From NCBI GenBank assembly GCA_902570945.1, contig CACGAJ010000006.1:1-53580 (forward strand): a stretch of 53,580 nucleotides of DNA, written 5' to 3'. Positions 53,184-53,580 of this stretch are shown in pieces. The first letter of the stretch is position 1; each line of letters opens with the position of its first letter. This DNA comes from an uncultured Synechococcaceae cyanobacterium (GTDB lineage: Bacteria; Cyanobacteriota; Cyanobacteriia; PCC-6307; Cyanobiaceae). The notes below the pieces were generated by a model, which was not told where the DNA came from, ran no database searches, and was given only the letters and a program-made list of their open reading frames with translations. The position numbers and the translations under genes are program-made.

Positions 53184-53220
53184 AACCATCTATAATTAAA
53201 TAACTTTGAAATTAAAAAAA

Positions 53221-53571
53221 ATGAAAATAATAAAGCAATTTTCACAAATAATTTTAATTACCATTTTATTAAGTGCCTGTAAAACATCAATCAACAAACA
53301 ATCCCCAATAAATAATTCAGATGAAAAAAGTAATGAAATTGTTAATACAGAAAAGAAAAGAATAGAAATAAAGTTTTCATGTGGAAATGATGGAATTTCA
53401 GAATATTTAGATGACGGATGGATAATCTTAAAAGAAGAGTCTCAAGAAAAAATTTGCACCTGGAAGTCTTTTCCTGCCACGAAGAATTGTAATATGGAAA
53501 AAGATAAAGGCTGTAAGATAACCGAGCCTGATAAAATTGGAGAAGAGAAAATATATCTTCTGGAAAAATAA
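53221..53571 (+). CDS. Predicted lipoprotein, unknown
   Basis: MKIIKQFSQIILITILLSACKTS lipobox; ATG at 53221 preferred to TTG at 53206. Confidence 0.6.
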   Translation: MKIIKQFSQIILITILLSACKTSINKQSPINNSDEKSNEIVNTEKKRIEIKFSCGNDGISEYLDDGWIILKEESQEKICTWKSFPATKNCNMEKDKGCKITEPDKIGEEKIYLLEK

Positions 53572-53580
53572 CTAAATATA

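Noticed and set aside
1-53580. CRISPR arrays, transposons, prophage, tRNA/rRNA genes
   Set aside because: No regularly spaced repeats, transposase/integrase motifs, or cloverleaf/rRNA sequences recognised by reading; a tRNAscan/Infernal run would be needed to be certain.

Overview
The window is about 53.6 kb of AT-rich, gene-dense, intron-free DNA. It looks like a chromosomal segment of a high-light-type marine picocyanobacterium (Prochlorococcus marinus-like). This is inferred from gene content (prk, chlP, petN, psb29, pcyA, ccsA, both FBA classes, ferredoxin-type sir), composition and very short spacers, not from a database search. Most of it is core housekeeping: ruvX-DUF3727-yqeG-proB-lpxD-leuB, prk-accD, the two fructose-bisphosphate aldolases, purQ/purS, ilvD, pgl-gnd, glgC, hemA, glpX, rpe, ccsA, lptB, typA, chlP, glyS, sir, recG, tsf-rpsB, devABC-pcyA, an M16 peptidase pair, ftsH, clpP, psb29 and petN. 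No rRNA, tRNA, CRISPR array, transposase or prophage was recognised. Four short genes (46-56 aa) were read from the sequence although the ORF track omits them. A fifth omitted short gene is petN (33 aa). The most interesting items are: (1) a strong A-B-A'-B' pair of nested complements in the rpsB 5' leader that forms an H-type pseudoknot with an inserted hairpin; (2) a upp-like protein that appears to lack the PRPP-binding and uracil-binding motifs; (3) a pcyA-devB-devC-devA operon joined by TAATG stop/start overlaps; (4) small uncatalogued proteins (CxxCxGxG zinc-finger type, 46-aa TM protein coupled to petN); and (5) a cluster of lineage-specific small ORFs at the right end.
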